The translations under genes were made by a program, and so were the position numbers. Under the pieces are notes generated by a model. It saw nothing but the letters and a program-made list of their open reading frames with translations. It was not told the origin of the DNA and did no database searches. A stretch of DNA of 64,000 bases from Conexibacter sp. DBS9H8 (GTDB taxonomy: Bacteria; Actinomycetota; Thermoleophilia; Solirubrobacterales; Solirubrobacteraceae). Below, in pieces: positions 16,957-25,156 of this stretch (position 1 is the stretch's first letter; every line of letters starts with the position of its first letter). The stretch lies in assembly GCF_023330685.1 (NCBI RefSeq), contig NZ_CP097128.1, positions 3,286,001-3,350,000 on the forward strand. The letters are read 5' to 3'.

Positions 16957-17898
16957 TCAGCCCCAGCCGCGCACGTCGGCGTAGTCGGGCGCGATCACGG
17001 TGAGGATCTCGAGCATCGCCGCGGCGCTCGGGGCCACCCCCGCCCCCCCCGCCGTCGCGGCGACGACGCTGCGGGAGGGCCGTGTGGGGGCGAGCGAACG
17101 GACGCTCACCCCATGGTGGACCCGGGTGAGGGCGAGGTGGGGGATGAGGGCGACCCCGACCCCGGCGGCGACGAGCCCCTGGATCGTCTCGTAATCGTCG
17201 GACTCGAAGGTGACCCGGGGCTCGAAGCCGGCTGTCCGGCACAGCCGGACGACGTGACGGGCGCACGGACTCGGCTCGGCCGTCTGGACCCAGTCCTCAT
17301 CACGAAGATCCCAGAGGGTGACCTCAGCGGCGCCGGCGAGCGGATGCTCGGACGGGAGCGTGACGTGCATGACGTCCTCGAGGAGGGGGGTGACCTCGAG
17401 CCCACCCCCGTGGGCGAGCGCCCCGGCGACGGGATCGTCGGCGCCGGGGAAGGCGAACAGCAGCGCGAGGTCGACCTCACCGGCCCGCAGGCGCGGAACG
17501 ACGGTCTCAGGCTCCCCTTCGACGAGGAACAGCTGGACCTCCGGGTGGCGGCGCCGGAACGCGGCGATCGCCTCGGGCATCAGCGTCGACCCGGCGGAGG
17601 GGAAGACGGCGATGCGCAGGCGCCCGCCGCGGAGACCGAGCATCGCGTGGAGGTCGGCCTCGGCGGCCTCAACCTGGGCGAAGATCGCCTCGGCGTGGGC
17701 GAGCAGGGTCTCCCCGGCGGGGGTCGCCCGGGCCCCGCGGCGGTCGCGCACGACGAGCGCGGTGCCGAGCTCGGCCTCGAGCCGGGCGACCGCCTGGGAG
17801 ACGGCCGACTGGGTGTATTGGAGGGCGTCGGCGGCGCCGCTGAAGGACCCGCGGCGGACGACCTCCTGCAGGACACGGAGCCGGGTGAGACTGATCAT
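16957..17898 (-). CDS. LysR family transcriptional regulator
   Basis: This 313-aa protein has an N-terminal LysR winged helix (MISLTRLRVLQEVVRRGSFS, then YTQSAVSQAVARLEAELG). It continues with a two-lobed effector domain (LRIAVFPSAGSTLMPEAIAA onward). It is divergent from the universal-stress-type gene at 18036. The 137-base gap contains a TTGACA-like box and an ATCAT/ATGAT palindrome, a usual arrangement for LysR autoregulation and control of the neighbour. The effector is unknown. Confidence 0.92.
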   Translation of the reverse strand: MISLTRLRVLQEVVRRGSFSGAADALQYTQSAVSQAVARLEAELGTALVVRDRRGARATPAGETLLAHAEAIFAQVEAAEADLHAMLGLRGGRLRIAVFPSAGSTLMPEAIAAFRRRHPEVQLFLVEGEPETVVPRLRAGEVDLALLFAFPGADDPVAGALAHGGGLEVTPLLEDVMHVTLPSEHPLAGAAEVTLWDLRDEDWVQTAEPSPCARHVVRLCRTAGFEPRVTFESDDYETIQGLVAAGVGVALIPHLALTRVHHGVSVRSLAPTRPSRSVVAATAGGAGVAPSAAAMLEILTVIAPDYADVRGWG

Positions 17899-17913
17899 CG
17901 GTCCTTCCCCGAC

Positions 17914-17945
17914 TTGACATAAGTAATTCTAATCATCAGGATGAT
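17914..17945. promoter_or_regulatory. AT-rich divergent promoter/operator region of lysR
   Basis: TTGACA lies at 17914-17919 on the plus strand. A palindrome ATCAT-CAGG-ATGAT lies at 17932-17945, between the divergent LysR gene and the 18036 stress-protein gene. The AT-richness stands out against surrounding GC. It fits a LysR binding site plus a -35 element, though no experimental site is known. Confidence 0.45.
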
Positions 17946-18035
17946 CAGGTTCACTTGCTGTGATTCTACGCGGGTGGGATGGTTCCGTCATCAGCTTTCG
18001 TCCCGTCCCTCCCCTCTGAGAATCCGGAGCCAACC

Positions 18036-18689
18036 ATGTCCCTCACCACGATCGTTTCCTATGACGGCACCGCCGGCGACAAGGACGCCCTCGGGCTCGC
18101 CCGCGTCTTCGCTGACCTCGGCGCCCGCACCGTCCTCGCCTACGTCAGCCACCACGATGGCGACCGCGCGGCCGCGGAGACGATGCTGGCGGCCGGCGCC
18201 GAGACGATCGATCACGCCGAGACGCGGATCGTCGTCAACCCCTCCACCAGTGACGGGCTGCGCCGGCTCGCCGCCGCCGAGGGCGCCTCACTGATCATCT
18301 TCGGCTCCGCCTACCGGACCCCGGCGGGCCGCGTCGGCTTCCAGCAGAGCGCCCAGCAGCTGCTCGACGGGGGACCGACCGCGGTCGCGATCGCCCCGGC
18401 CGGCTACACCCCGCGTCCGCTCAGGAACATCGGCCTCACCGCCGAGCTGAACGATCACGCCGCGATCGACACGGCTCACGCGATCGCCAGCGCGCACGGG
18501 GCGACGGTGACCGACAAGGTGCACGGGGTCGACCTGCTCATCTTCGGCTCCCGCGCCCAGGCCGGTGAGGGCCGTGTCCTTCTACCCGCCCGTAGCGAGA
18601 TCACGATTGAGGAGGAGGCGGGAGCCCCCGTCCTCGTCGTCGCCTCCGGCGTCGCCCTCGACTTCCGCTCACCCCTCTACGTCGCCTGA
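18036..18689 (+). CDS. Universal stress protein-like (tandem UspA fold)
   Basis: This 217-aa protein begins SLTTIVSYDGTAGDKDALGL. Its alternating alpha/beta pattern repeats twice (second half from about residue 125, LRNIGLTAELNDHAAIDTAH). The usual ATP-binding G-2x-G-9x-G(S/T) motif is weak: LIIFGSAYRTPAG in the first half and LLIFGSRAQAGEGRVLL in the second. The start at 18036 has CCGGAG ten bases upstream. It lies opposite the LysR gene and may be controlled by it. The ligand is unknown. Confidence 0.8.
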   Translation: MSLTTIVSYDGTAGDKDALGLARVFADLGARTVLAYVSHHDGDRAAAETMLAAGAETIDHAETRIVVNPSTSDGLRRLAAAEGASLIIFGSAYRTPAGRVGFQQSAQQLLDGGPTAVAIAPAGYTPRPLRNIGLTAELNDHAAIDTAHAIASAHGATVTDKVHGVDLLIFGSRAQAGEGRVLLPARSEITIEEEAGAPVLVVASGVALDFRSPLYVA

Positions 18690-18708
18690 CCCTCTCTACC
18701 TCGCCTGA

Positions 18709-18749
18709 GCGTGGCGGGGGCGTCGCCTCGGACGGCGCCCCCGCCACGC
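18709..18749 (+). terminator. Terminator after the universal stress-like gene
   Basis: Perfect 14-base arms GCGTGGCGGGGGCG (18709-18722) and CGCCCCCGCCACGC (18736-18749) lie 20 bases beyond the stop codon. The hairpin is strong, without a U-tract. Confidence 0.7.
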
Positions 18750-18755
18750 CAATGC

Positions 18756-18816
18756 CCCGGCGAACGTGAAGGTTCATCTCAGCTCGTTCGGCCTCGACCC
18801 GGCGAACGTGAAGGTT
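18756..18816. repeat. 19-base direct repeat upstream of the secreted protein gene
   Basis: CCCGGCGAACGTGAAGGTT occurs at 18756-18774 and again at 18798-18816 (42-base period). It sits between the terminator and the 18954 start, where an activator-type tandem binding site could lie. No regulator is identified. Confidence 0.6.
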
Positions 18817-18953
18817 TGCCTCAACTCGGTAGCGGTCCGGTTAGGTCGGCCCGATCGGGTTCGGAGAGCGGCGGTGTGCGGGTAAGAATGGAGAAGCCGG
18901 GCTGTCAGCCACTGAGATCCCGGCGCGAATCCTCACCGCAGGGAAAGGACCCC

Positions 18954-19550
18954 ATGCCCGCCACCAAGACCATCGCCACCGTCCTCACCGCCGGCTCGCT
19001 CACCGCCGGCGGCGCCCTCCTCGCCTTCGGCGGCGCCGCCGCCCAGGCCAAGCCCCATCCCCACAAGCATCACCACCCCGGTGCGATGGGGATGAAGCAC
19101 AACAAGCAGTGGATGAAGGACGGACGCCACCACCCCGGCGGTCCGTGGATGATGTACCGCCACAACCTCATCCTCAACTCGACGCTCGCCCCGTCGACCC
19201 CCACCGACCCGACCCTCCACGGGGTCGCCCCGGGCACGAACCCGTGGGTGCTGAGCAACGGACACGTCGTCGTCACGACGACGCACCTCCACCTCCGCGT
19301 CCACGGACTGCTCATCCCGGGAACGGGCACCGGCGCGGTGAAGACCGTCGACGCGTCCCTGTACTGCGGCGCCGACTCAAGCAGCACCCCGGTCGCGACG
19401 ACCGCCCAGGTGCCGCTGTCGAGCACCGGGAATGCGACGATCACCGACACGCAGTTGACCCTGCCGAGCGGCGGCTGCCTCGCCCCGATCGTGCTCGTGC
19501 ACCCGAACGGCAACGCGGCGGCCTACATCGCCGTCGACGGCCAGGGCTGA
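18954..19550 (+). CDS. Secreted His-rich hypothetical protein
   Basis: This 198-aa protein starts at ATG 18954 after GGGAAAGGA. It has a signal peptide (residues 1-32: TKTIATVLTAGSLTAGGALL, cleavage near AAAQA). A His/Lys-rich segment follows (HPHKHHHPGAMGMKHNKQ, then MKDGRHHPGGPWMMYRHN), and then a beta-rich domain with two Cys (LYCGAD, GGCLAP) that could form a disulfide. It is exported and may bind metal through the His-rich part. No family is recognised. Confidence 0.7.
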   Translation: MPATKTIATVLTAGSLTAGGALLAFGGAAAQAKPHPHKHHHPGAMGMKHNKQWMKDGRHHPGGPWMMYRHNLILNSTLAPSTPTDPTLHGVAPGTNPWVLSNGHVVVTTTHLHLRVHGLLIPGTGTGAVKTVDASLYCGADSSSTPVATTAQVPLSSTGNATITDTQLTLPSGGCLAPIVLVHPNGNAAAYIAVDGQG

Positions 19551-19571
19551 CGCGCCCCCGCCGCGTCGGCT

Positions 19572-19603
19572 CGCTCCTCCGGCCCCCGTGGGCCGGAGGA
19601 GCG
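19572..19603 (+). terminator. Terminator after the secreted protein gene
   Basis: Perfect 14-base arms (19572-19585 and 19590-19603) surround a 4-base loop, 22 bases after the stop codon. Confidence 0.72.
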
Positions 19604-19651
19604 CCACCGGGGACCGCGATTCCCCGCCCCGGTCGCCTAATGTGACGCCGC

Positions 19652-20569
19652 GTGCCGGGCACGCTCATCTTCTCCGACGCCCACATCGGCTCGCGGACGG
19701 CCCCAAGCCTGCTGGAGCGGCCGGCCGCGGTCGAGGCGCTCTGTCGCGCCCTCGGCGAGGTGGACCGCCTCGTGATCCTCGGGGACCTGCTCGAGCTGCG
19801 CGAACGGCGGCCCGCCGCTGAGGTGCTCGCCGTCGCCACCCCGGCACTCGGGGCCCTGGCGGGGGCCGTCGGTGAGATCGTCCTCGTCCCCGGCAACCAC
19901 GACCGCCCGCTGATCACCCCGTGGATCCGCGCGCGGGGGGACGCACTCGAGCTCGAGGAGGAGGTGCCGGCGGCGGCGACTCCGCTGCTCGGCGCCGTCG
20001 TCGACGCGCTCGGCGCGGGTGGGGCGCGCGTGAGCGTTCGTTATCCGGGAGTGCGCCTCAGCCCGCGGGCGTGGGCAACCCACGGCCACTACCTCGACGT
20101 CGTGCTCGCCCCCGAGGGTCCCCACGGCCTGCGTCCCCGGCCTGCCCCCGACCGTCCCGCCGCCTACGAGCGGACGCGTGAGCGTGGCGGGGTCGACTCG
20201 CCGCTGCACCGGATCCAGGCCCGGGTCCTCTCCCCCGGCCTCGCTCCGCTCACCACGCGCGTGCTCGAACTGCAACTGCGCCGGCGCGGCGTGCCGGCGC
20301 TCGCGCGGGCCCTCGAGGCGCTCGGCGTATCGGCCGAGCACGTCATCTTCGGCCACCTGCACCGCCTCGGCCCGACGGCGCCGGACGCGCCCCGGCACTG
20401 GCAGCGCCAGCTCGCCCCCGGAACGCTGCCGACCCGGTTTCTCAACACGGGATCCTGGGTGCTCGACGAGCTGCTCGTCGGGCGCGGCGGACGCCGACAT
20501 GCCTACTGGCCGGGCGGGGTCGTGCGGATCGGTGACGACGGGATCCCCCGCGCGGACCGTCTCTTCTGA
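19652..20569 (+). CDS. Calcineurin-like metallophosphoesterase
   Basis: This 305-aa protein has the metal-binding motifs in order: SDAHIGS near the N-terminus, LVILGDLLEL, VPGNHDRP, WATHGHYLD and FGHLHRLGP. These are the D-x-H, GD, GNHD, GH and GHxH blocks of class III metallophosphoesterases. A GTG start at 19652 begins directly before the first strand. The substrate is unknown. UDP-diacylglucosamine hydrolase-like and nucleotidase-like members share the layout. It stands alone between terminators. Confidence 0.87.
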   Translation: MPGTLIFSDAHIGSRTAPSLLERPAAVEALCRALGEVDRLVILGDLLELRERRPAAEVLAVATPALGALAGAVGEIVLVPGNHDRPLITPWIRARGDALELEEEVPAAATPLLGAVVDALGAGGARVSVRYPGVRLSPRAWATHGHYLDVVLAPEGPHGLRPRPAPDRPAAYERTRERGGVDSPLHRIQARVLSPGLAPLTTRVLELQLRRRGVPALARALEALGVSAEHVIFGHLHRLGPTAPDAPRHWQRQLAPGTLPTRFLNTGSWVLDELLVGRGGRRHAYWPGGVVRIGDDGIPRADRLF

Positions 20570-20639
20570 AGGCGCCAGCCGGGTCCGTGCCGCCCGGCGC
20601 ACCGATGGCTGCGCCCGGGTCCGCTAGCGTTCGCCCGAC

Positions 20640-20726
20640 ATGCCCAAGTTCTGGCTCTACACACAGGCGCTGATCGTGGTGTTCGTGCTCGCCGGGATCG
20701 TGATCGCGGCGATCCGGCTCGCCTGA
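20640..20726 (+). CDS. Single-span micropeptide
   Basis: A 28-residue frame runs ATG 20640 to TGA 20724-20726. It reads MPKFWLYTQALIVVFVLAGI, then VIAAIRLA. It is one membrane helix with a basic start and ends 9 bases before the universal stress gene. Codon use is typical of the genome. It may be a small membrane protein co-transcribed with the downstream stress gene. A translated leader is an alternative. Confidence 0.45.
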   Translation: MPKFWLYTQALIVVFVLAGIVIAAIRLA

Positions 20727-20735
20727 GGTCCGGCG

Positions 20736-21188
20736 GTGGCGTCCTTCAGCGCAATCCTCGTCGGCACGGACGGCTCCGAGACCGCGTCGGCGGCGGTCGG
20801 CCATGCGGTCACTCTCGCCCACGAACTCGGCGCCCGCCTGGTGATCGTCTCCGCCTTTGAGCCGGTCGCCCGCGAGCGACTGCGAGCCGAGGCGCTCGAG
20901 GCCCCCACTGACGTGCAGTGGATGATCGGCGCCCGCGAGGACGTCCTCGCGCTGCTCGAGTCCGCCGCCGAGCGTGCCACGGCCGCCGGAGTGACGGAGG
21001 TGGCGACCTTCGCCCGTCAGGGGGATGCGGCGGACGCGATCATCGACGTCGCTGAGGAGCAGGGCTGTGACCTGATCGTCGTCGGCAACCGGGGGATGGC
21101 CGGCGCTCGCCGGTTCCTGCTCGGATCGGTGCCCAACAAGGTCTCCCACCACGCACCCTGCTCGGTCCTGATCGTTCGCACGAGCTGA
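20736..21188 (+). CDS. Universal stress protein UspA family
   Basis: This 150-aa single UspA domain starts with a GTG at 20736 (ASFSAILVGTDGSETASAAV). It ends with the complete ATP-binding signature VVGNRGMAGARRFLLGSVPN and SHHAPCSVLIVR. Typical length and motif indicate an ATP-binding member, used in stress adaptation. It follows a 28-aa membrane micropeptide by 9 bases. Confidence 0.93.
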   Translation: MASFSAILVGTDGSETASAAVGHAVTLAHELGARLVIVSAFEPVARERLRAEALEAPTDVQWMIGAREDVLALLESAAERATAAGVTEVATFARQGDAADAIIDVAEEQGCDLIVVGNRGMAGARRFLLGSVPNKVSHHAPCSVLIVRTS

Positions 21189-21259
21189 CGGGCAGGGGGC
21201 CCGGCGGGCTCGGAGTGCGGGCGTCGGGCCCGGAGGGCGGGCGGCGGGCTCCGTTCGCC

Positions 21260-22480
21260 TCAGCGCCGGCGGGTCACCGCATCGGCGAGCGGGCTCGTCG
21301 CCGCCCCGGCGTTGAGGATTCCGTAGCCGTAGAGGTCGTTGCGGTGGTCGACGGGGCCGGGGAGCGGCTGGGTGGCGGTCTGTTCGAGCCGAGTGAGGAT
21401 CGCCGCCGGCGACGGGTGGGGACCGAGGACGCCGGAGGCGATCACCATCGCCGCGGCCGCCGAGACCTCGGGCGCGGCCATCGATGTGCCGTAGGAGCGG
21501 TCGGTGACCGAGAACCGGTCGGGATTGTTCGGGGTCGTGAACCCCATCTGGGCGATCCCGGGCAGGTTGCGGTTGTCGTGGCAGAAGGGCTCTGCCAGCG
21601 GCGCGTCATCTCCGCCGCCGGGGGCGAGCAGGTCCAGGTGGGGGCCGTAGTTGGAGTAGGAGGCGAGACAGCCGTCGCGGGTGCTCGCCCCGACGGAGAT
21701 GACGAACGGGTCGGCGGCGGGGTAGGCGAGCCGGTCGGCCCCGTCGTTGCCTGCGGCGGCAACGACGACGACCCCGCGGGCATGGGCGTAGGCGAGCGCG
21801 GAGATGAGCGTCGGGATCTGGGCGGCCGCCAGCCCCGGATAGAAGGAGAGGCTGAGATTGATCACCTGGGCGCCGTGGGCGACCGCGTAGCGGATCCCCT
21901 CGGCGACGGTGTCGGGGTAGCCCCAGCCCTCGGCGTTGAGCACCCGCACCGGCATGATCGTCGCCCCGTAGGCGAGCCCGGTCACCCCGATCCGGTTGTT
22001 CGTCGCCTCAGCGATCGTCCCGGTGACGAACGTCCCATGCCCCTCGCGATCGAGCGCGAAGGGGTCGGTGCAGCGGCCGTGCCGGATCGTCCCGTCGACG
22101 AGGTCGCACGGGTCGATGAAGTGGGTGCCCGTGAAGTCGGGGGACTTGCGGAAATCCCCCCAGTTGCGGTAGGCGACCCCGGTGTCGAGGACGGCGATCC
22201 GCACCCCGACGGCGCCCGGGCGACCGGCGCGGATGAGGTTCGCCCACGCCTGGGGGGCATGAACGCCGTCGGCGGTGTCGGCGAAGTTCCACTGCAGGGC
22301 CTGCCAGCCGCCCGCCACCGACGAGGTGCCCGGGTCGTTGGGGATCCAGGTGGGCCCCCCGCCAACCGTCGCAGAGGCACGGGCGGTCCCGGCTGCCGCC
22401 CCGGCACCGAGGACGAGGGCGCCGGCTGCCACCATCACCGCCGTGGCCACCCATTTCTTCCCGCGCGACGAGTACTTCAT
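21260..22480 (-). CDS. Secreted subtilisin-like serine protease (S8)
   Basis: This 406-aa protein has a signal peptide (KYSSRGKKWVATAVMVAAGA, cleavage near TARA about residue 34). The S8 triad is complete: Asp99 in AVLDTGV, His148 in GHGTFVTG and Ser333 in GTSMAAPEV, with oxyanion Asn245 in AAAGNDG. There is a short propeptide-like region but no inhibitor_I9 domain evident. The ATG at 22480 is required for the signal peptide. The start overlaps the divergent tadA gene by 2-38 bases, depending on which tadA start is used. It probably acts outside the cell. Confidence 0.92.
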   Translation of the reverse strand: MKYSSRGKKWVATAVMVAAGALVLGAGAAAGTARASATVGGGPTWIPNDPGTSSVAGGWQALQWNFADTADGVHAPQAWANLIRAGRPGAVGVRIAVLDTGVAYRNWGDFRKSPDFTGTHFIDPCDLVDGTIRHGRCTDPFALDREGHGTFVTGTIAEATNNRIGVTGLAYGATIMPVRVLNAEGWGYPDTVAEGIRYAVAHGAQVINLSLSFYPGLAAAQIPTLISALAYAHARGVVVVAAAGNDGADRLAYPAADPFVISVGASTRDGCLASYSNYGPHLDLLAPGGGDDAPLAEPFCHDNRNLPGIAQMGFTTPNNPDRFSVTDRSYGTSMAAPEVSAAAAMVIASGVLGPHPSPAAILTRLEQTATQPLPGPVDHRNDLYGYGILNAGAATSPLADAVTRRR

Positions 22481-22913
22481 GGCGTTGGCCCTCCGTGAGG
22501 CCGAGCGCGCGGAGGCGCACGGGGACGTCCCGGTCGGGGCGCTCGTCGTCTGTGACGGAGAGGTCATCGCTGCCGGCCATAACGAGCGGGAGCTGCGAAA
22601 GGATCCGACCGCCCACGCAGAGATCCTCGCTCTGCGGGAGGCCGCCGCCCGTCTGGGCAGCTGGCGGATTCTCGACTCGGTGATGTATGTGACATTAGAG
22701 CCCTGTGCGATGTGCGCGGGCGCCATCGTCCTGTCACGGATACCCCGTGTCGTGTACGGCGCAAACGATCCCAAGGCGGGGGCGGCCGGGTCGGTGATCG
22801 ACGTGCTCGACCTGCCGGCCCTCAACCACCGTCCGGCGGTCGCCGGGGGCCTCCTCGCGGATGAGTCGGCCGCGCTGCTGCGGGCGTTCTTCGCCAGCCG
22901 GCGGGGGCGCTGA
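22479..22913 (+). CDS. tadA: tRNA-specific adenosine deaminase
   Basis: This 144-aa cytidine-deaminase-fold enzyme has the zinc site HAE (46-48) and PCAMC (75-79) and the TadA-typical GDVPVGALVV and GSWRILDS. It deaminates A34 of tRNA-Arg(ACG) to inosine. The start is ATG 22479. A GTG at 22443 in frame would add 12 residues (ATHFFPRDEYF), some of which fit the family N-terminus, so it may be the true start. Either start overlaps the 5' end of the divergent protease gene. Confidence 0.95.
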   Translation: MALALREAERAEAHGDVPVGALVVCDGEVIAAGHNERELRKDPTAHAEILALREAAARLGSWRILDSVMYVTLEPCAMCAGAIVLSRIPRVVYGANDPKAGAAGSVIDVLDLPALNHRPAVAGGLLADESAALLRAFFASRRGR

Positions 22914-22921
22914 GCGGCGCC

Positions 22922-23008
22922 GCGCGCGATGCCCGTCGGGGACCCCGGCCGCGCGCGATGCCCGTCGGGGACCCCGGCCGCGCGCGATGCCCGTCGGGGA
23001 CCCCGGCC
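22922..23008. repeat. Three exact tandem copies of a 29-base unit
   Basis: A 29-base unit beginning GCGCGCGATGCCCGTCGGGG is repeated exactly three times (22922-22950, 22951-22979, 22980-23008). It lies between the convergent tadA and P450 genes. There is no CRISPR-like spacer. It may be a polymorphic minisatellite, and each unit also encodes the same 29-base hairpin-prone CCCGTCGGGG core. Confidence 0.9.
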
Positions 23009-23044
23009 GCCGCGCCCTCCACACGCCGGGGCGAGCGCGGCGCC

Positions 23045-24484
23045 TCAGTCCCGGGGCAGGAGGCGGACCGGCATCCCCTCCCGCGGGCTCAACGTCGGCG
23101 CCTGGCGGATTCCCAGCCGGTAGCCGGCCGCCAGCTCGGGCCGGTAGCGCGCGAGGAGGCGCAGGAGGATCACCTTGATCTCCAGCTCGCCGAACCGCTT
23201 GCCGACGCAGATCCGCGGCCCTGCGCCGAAGGGCGCATAGGCACCGACCGGCAGCGCGGCGACCGCACCGCTGAGGAACCGGTCGGGGAGAAACGCCTCC
23301 GGGTCGGGGAAGAGCTCGGGCAGGCGGTGGGTGACCCAGGAGCTGTACTGGACCATCGCCCCGGCCGGCACGGTGTGGCCGGCGAAGTCGAAGCTGGTTC
23401 GCACGCGCCGGGGCCCCCACCAGGCCGCCGGATAGAGGCGCAGAGTCTCCGCGAGGACCGCCTCGAGGTGGGGAAGACCGTCAAAGAGGGCCTCCGGTCC
23501 ACAGGGCGCCCCGTCGATCTCGGCGAGGAGATGCTCGAGCTCGCGGGGGTGACGGGCGAGCTCGTAGAGCAGGAAGCTGACGGTGGAGGTCGTCGTGTCG
23601 TGGCCGGCAAACAGGAGGGTGAGGACCTGGTCGCAGATCTCGGTGTCACTGAGGCGATCGGCGCCCGCCTCACCGGCGGCGATCAGGCGCGAGAGCACGT
23701 CCTCCCCGGCCGCCCCCTCGCGCCGGCGCCGAGCGATCTCCTCGTCGATCAGGGCCACGAGACGGCGGCGCTGGGCGACCATCCGCGCCCACGGGGACCC
23801 CGGGCCGCGCAGCATCTGGGTCCACTGCTGGTGGTAGAAGAACCCGAGTCCGGCCTCGAAGCTGTCGCCGAGCCGCTCGCGCCGGGCCGCGTCGGCGGGG
23901 AGCCCGAACAGTCCGCGCAGCGCGATCCCGAGTGCGAGCCGGCGGGTCCAGGCGTAGATGTCGACGGTGCCTGGGGTGGGCCCGAGCGCCGCCAGCGCCG
24001 CGTCCACCTCCTGCACCATCAGCGTGATCTGCCCCTCGAGCGCCCGGCGGCTGAAGACCGGCTGGATCAGGCGCCGGGCCCGGTCGTGGGCCTCTCCGTC
24101 GGTCGTCAACAGACCGTCCCCGATCAGCGGGATCATCTCCCCCATCAGGCCGTCGCGCCAGCTCACGTGGTCGCGGCCGCTGACGGTGAGGAAGTGGTTG
24201 GCCTCGGCGCCGATCATCCAGACGGTCGGCAGCGTCAGGAGACGGAGTGAGAAGACCGGCCCGTAACGACGGTGGCAGTGCAGCAGCAGTCCGAGCGGAT
24301 CCTCGAGCATCCGCCGCCCCCGACGGAGGCTGAAGGACAACTCCCCCGGGGGCAGGGGCGCCGACAGCGCGCGCTCGGTTCGAGCCTCGGCGCGCAGCCG
24401 GGCCACGGTGGTCGCGGGAACGTGGACGGGAAGGGTCTCGGGCATCGACGGGTCCGGCTCGGAGAGGAACTCCCCGCCGACCAT
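23045..24484 (-). CDS. Cytochrome P450
   Basis: This 479-aa P450 has the I-helix AGHDTT (293-298), the K-helix ETLRLYP (346-352) and the heme loop FGAGPRICVG with Cys426. It is of the bacterial CYP type, similar in layout to CYP110/CYP120-like monooxygenases. The substrate is unknown. The ATG at 24484 lies inside a perfect palindrome that is a good TetR operator, with a CATACT -10-like box 6 bases upstream, which suggests a leaderless transcript. An alternative ATG at 24445 is possible. It is divergent from the TetR gene, with an SDR gene beyond that. Confidence 0.92.
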   Translation of the reverse strand: MVGGEFLSEPDPSMPETLPVHVPATTVARLRAEARTERALSAPLPPGELSFSLRRGRRMLEDPLGLLLHCHRRYGPVFSLRLLTLPTVWMIGAEANHFLTVSGRDHVSWRDGLMGEMIPLIGDGLLTTDGEAHDRARRLIQPVFSRRALEGQITLMVQEVDAALAALGPTPGTVDIYAWTRRLALGIALRGLFGLPADAARRERLGDSFEAGLGFFYHQQWTQMLRGPGSPWARMVAQRRRLVALIDEEIARRRREGAAGEDVLSRLIAAGEAGADRLSDTEICDQVLTLLFAGHDTTTSTVSFLLYELARHPRELEHLLAEIDGAPCGPEALFDGLPHLEAVLAETLRLYPAAWWGPRRVRTSFDFAGHTVPAGAMVQYSSWVTHRLPELFPDPEAFLPDRFLSGAVAALPVGAYAPFGAGPRICVGKRFGELEIKVILLRLLARYRPELAAGYRLGIRQAPTLSPREGMPVRLLPRD

Positions 24485-24505
24485 ACCACCGAGTATGGTC
24501 GGCGG
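24474..24505. promoter_or_regulatory. Perfect 13-6-13 palindromic operator between P450 and tetR
   Basis: Arms 24474-24486 and 24493-24505 (core GACCATAC-N6-GTATGGTC) are perfect reverse complements. The site covers the P450 start codon and its -10-like box and lies 33 bases before the tetR start. A near copy lies immediately before the SDR start (25135-25156). The shared core strongly suggests it is the operator of the TetR protein encoded between them. Confidence 0.75.
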
Positions 24506-24537
24506 ACGCGGGCGCCGCCTCTGTCACCATTCCAACG

Positions 24538-25116
24538 ATGCCGACCGCCTCCGCACCCGCACCCACCGAGGTCCCACGCAGCCGCCTGTCGGTCGCCGAC
24601 TGGGTGGAGGCCGGCCTGGAGCTGCTCGGCGAGGCGGGGCTCGACGCGCTCAAGATCGACACCGTCGCCGACCGCCTCGGGGTGACGAAGGGAAGCTTCT
24701 ACTGGCACTTCAAGAGCCTCGCGGTGTTCCGGGAGGCGCTCGTGGACGGCTTCATCGCCCGCCAGCGGGTGGAGCTCGCCGCCTTCGACCCGGCCGCGCC
24801 GATGCCCCCCCGGGCGCGCCTGCTCGCGCTGATGCACCACACCTCCGCCCCCGAGACCGCCCGCCTGGAGCGCACCTTCCGCGGCTGGGCCTACGGACAC
24901 GCGCGGCTTGCCCGCCACGTCTGGGAGGTCGACCACTGGGCCCACGGGGTCGTCAAGGGCGCCTTCATCGAGCTCGGCTTCAGCGCCGATGAGGCGGAGC
25001 TGCGAGCCAAATCGCTCTACTACGCCGGCGTCGGGCGGGTCCACACCGGCGTCCTCGGCGAACCCGAGAACGCCGCGATGCGCGTCGCCCTGCTCGACCT
25101 GCTCACCCGCCCCTGA
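24538..25116 (+). CDS. TetR family transcriptional regulator
   Basis: This 192-aa protein has the TetR N-terminal helix-turn-helix (about residues 18-65: KIDTVADRLGVTKGSFYWHF, an almost ideal TetR recognition helix). The C-terminal helical ligand domain includes WAYGHARLARHVWEVDHWAH. It lies between the P450 gene (divergent) and the SDR gene (same strand, 40-base gap). It likely represses both through the paired palindromes at 24474-24505 and 25135-25156. The ligand may be the P450/SDR substrate. Confidence 0.92.
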   Translation: MPTASAPAPTEVPRSRLSVADWVEAGLELLGEAGLDALKIDTVADRLGVTKGSFYWHFKSLAVFREALVDGFIARQRVELAAFDPAAPMPPRARLLALMHHTSAPETARLERTFRGWAYGHARLARHVWEVDHWAHGVVKGAFIELGFSADEAELRAKSLYYAGVGRVHTGVLGEPENAAMRVALLDLLTRP

Positions 25117-25134
25117 TCCGACCCGCCGCCGGTC

Positions 25135-25156
25135 GACCATACGGTAGGGTACGGTC
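25135..25156 (+). promoter_or_regulatory. Second copy of the TetR-type operator, abutting the SDR start
   Basis: GACCATAC (25135-25142), 6 bases, then GTACGGTC (25149-25156) directly precedes the ATG at 25157. It matches the 24474-24505 core with one change and the same 6-base spacing. TAGGGT at 25145-25150 fits a -10 element, making the SDR transcript probably leaderless and repressible by TetR. Confidence 0.7.

Noticed and set aside
22922..23008. CRISPR-like array
   Set aside because: The three 29-base units are adjacent with no spacers, and there are no cas genes in the window.
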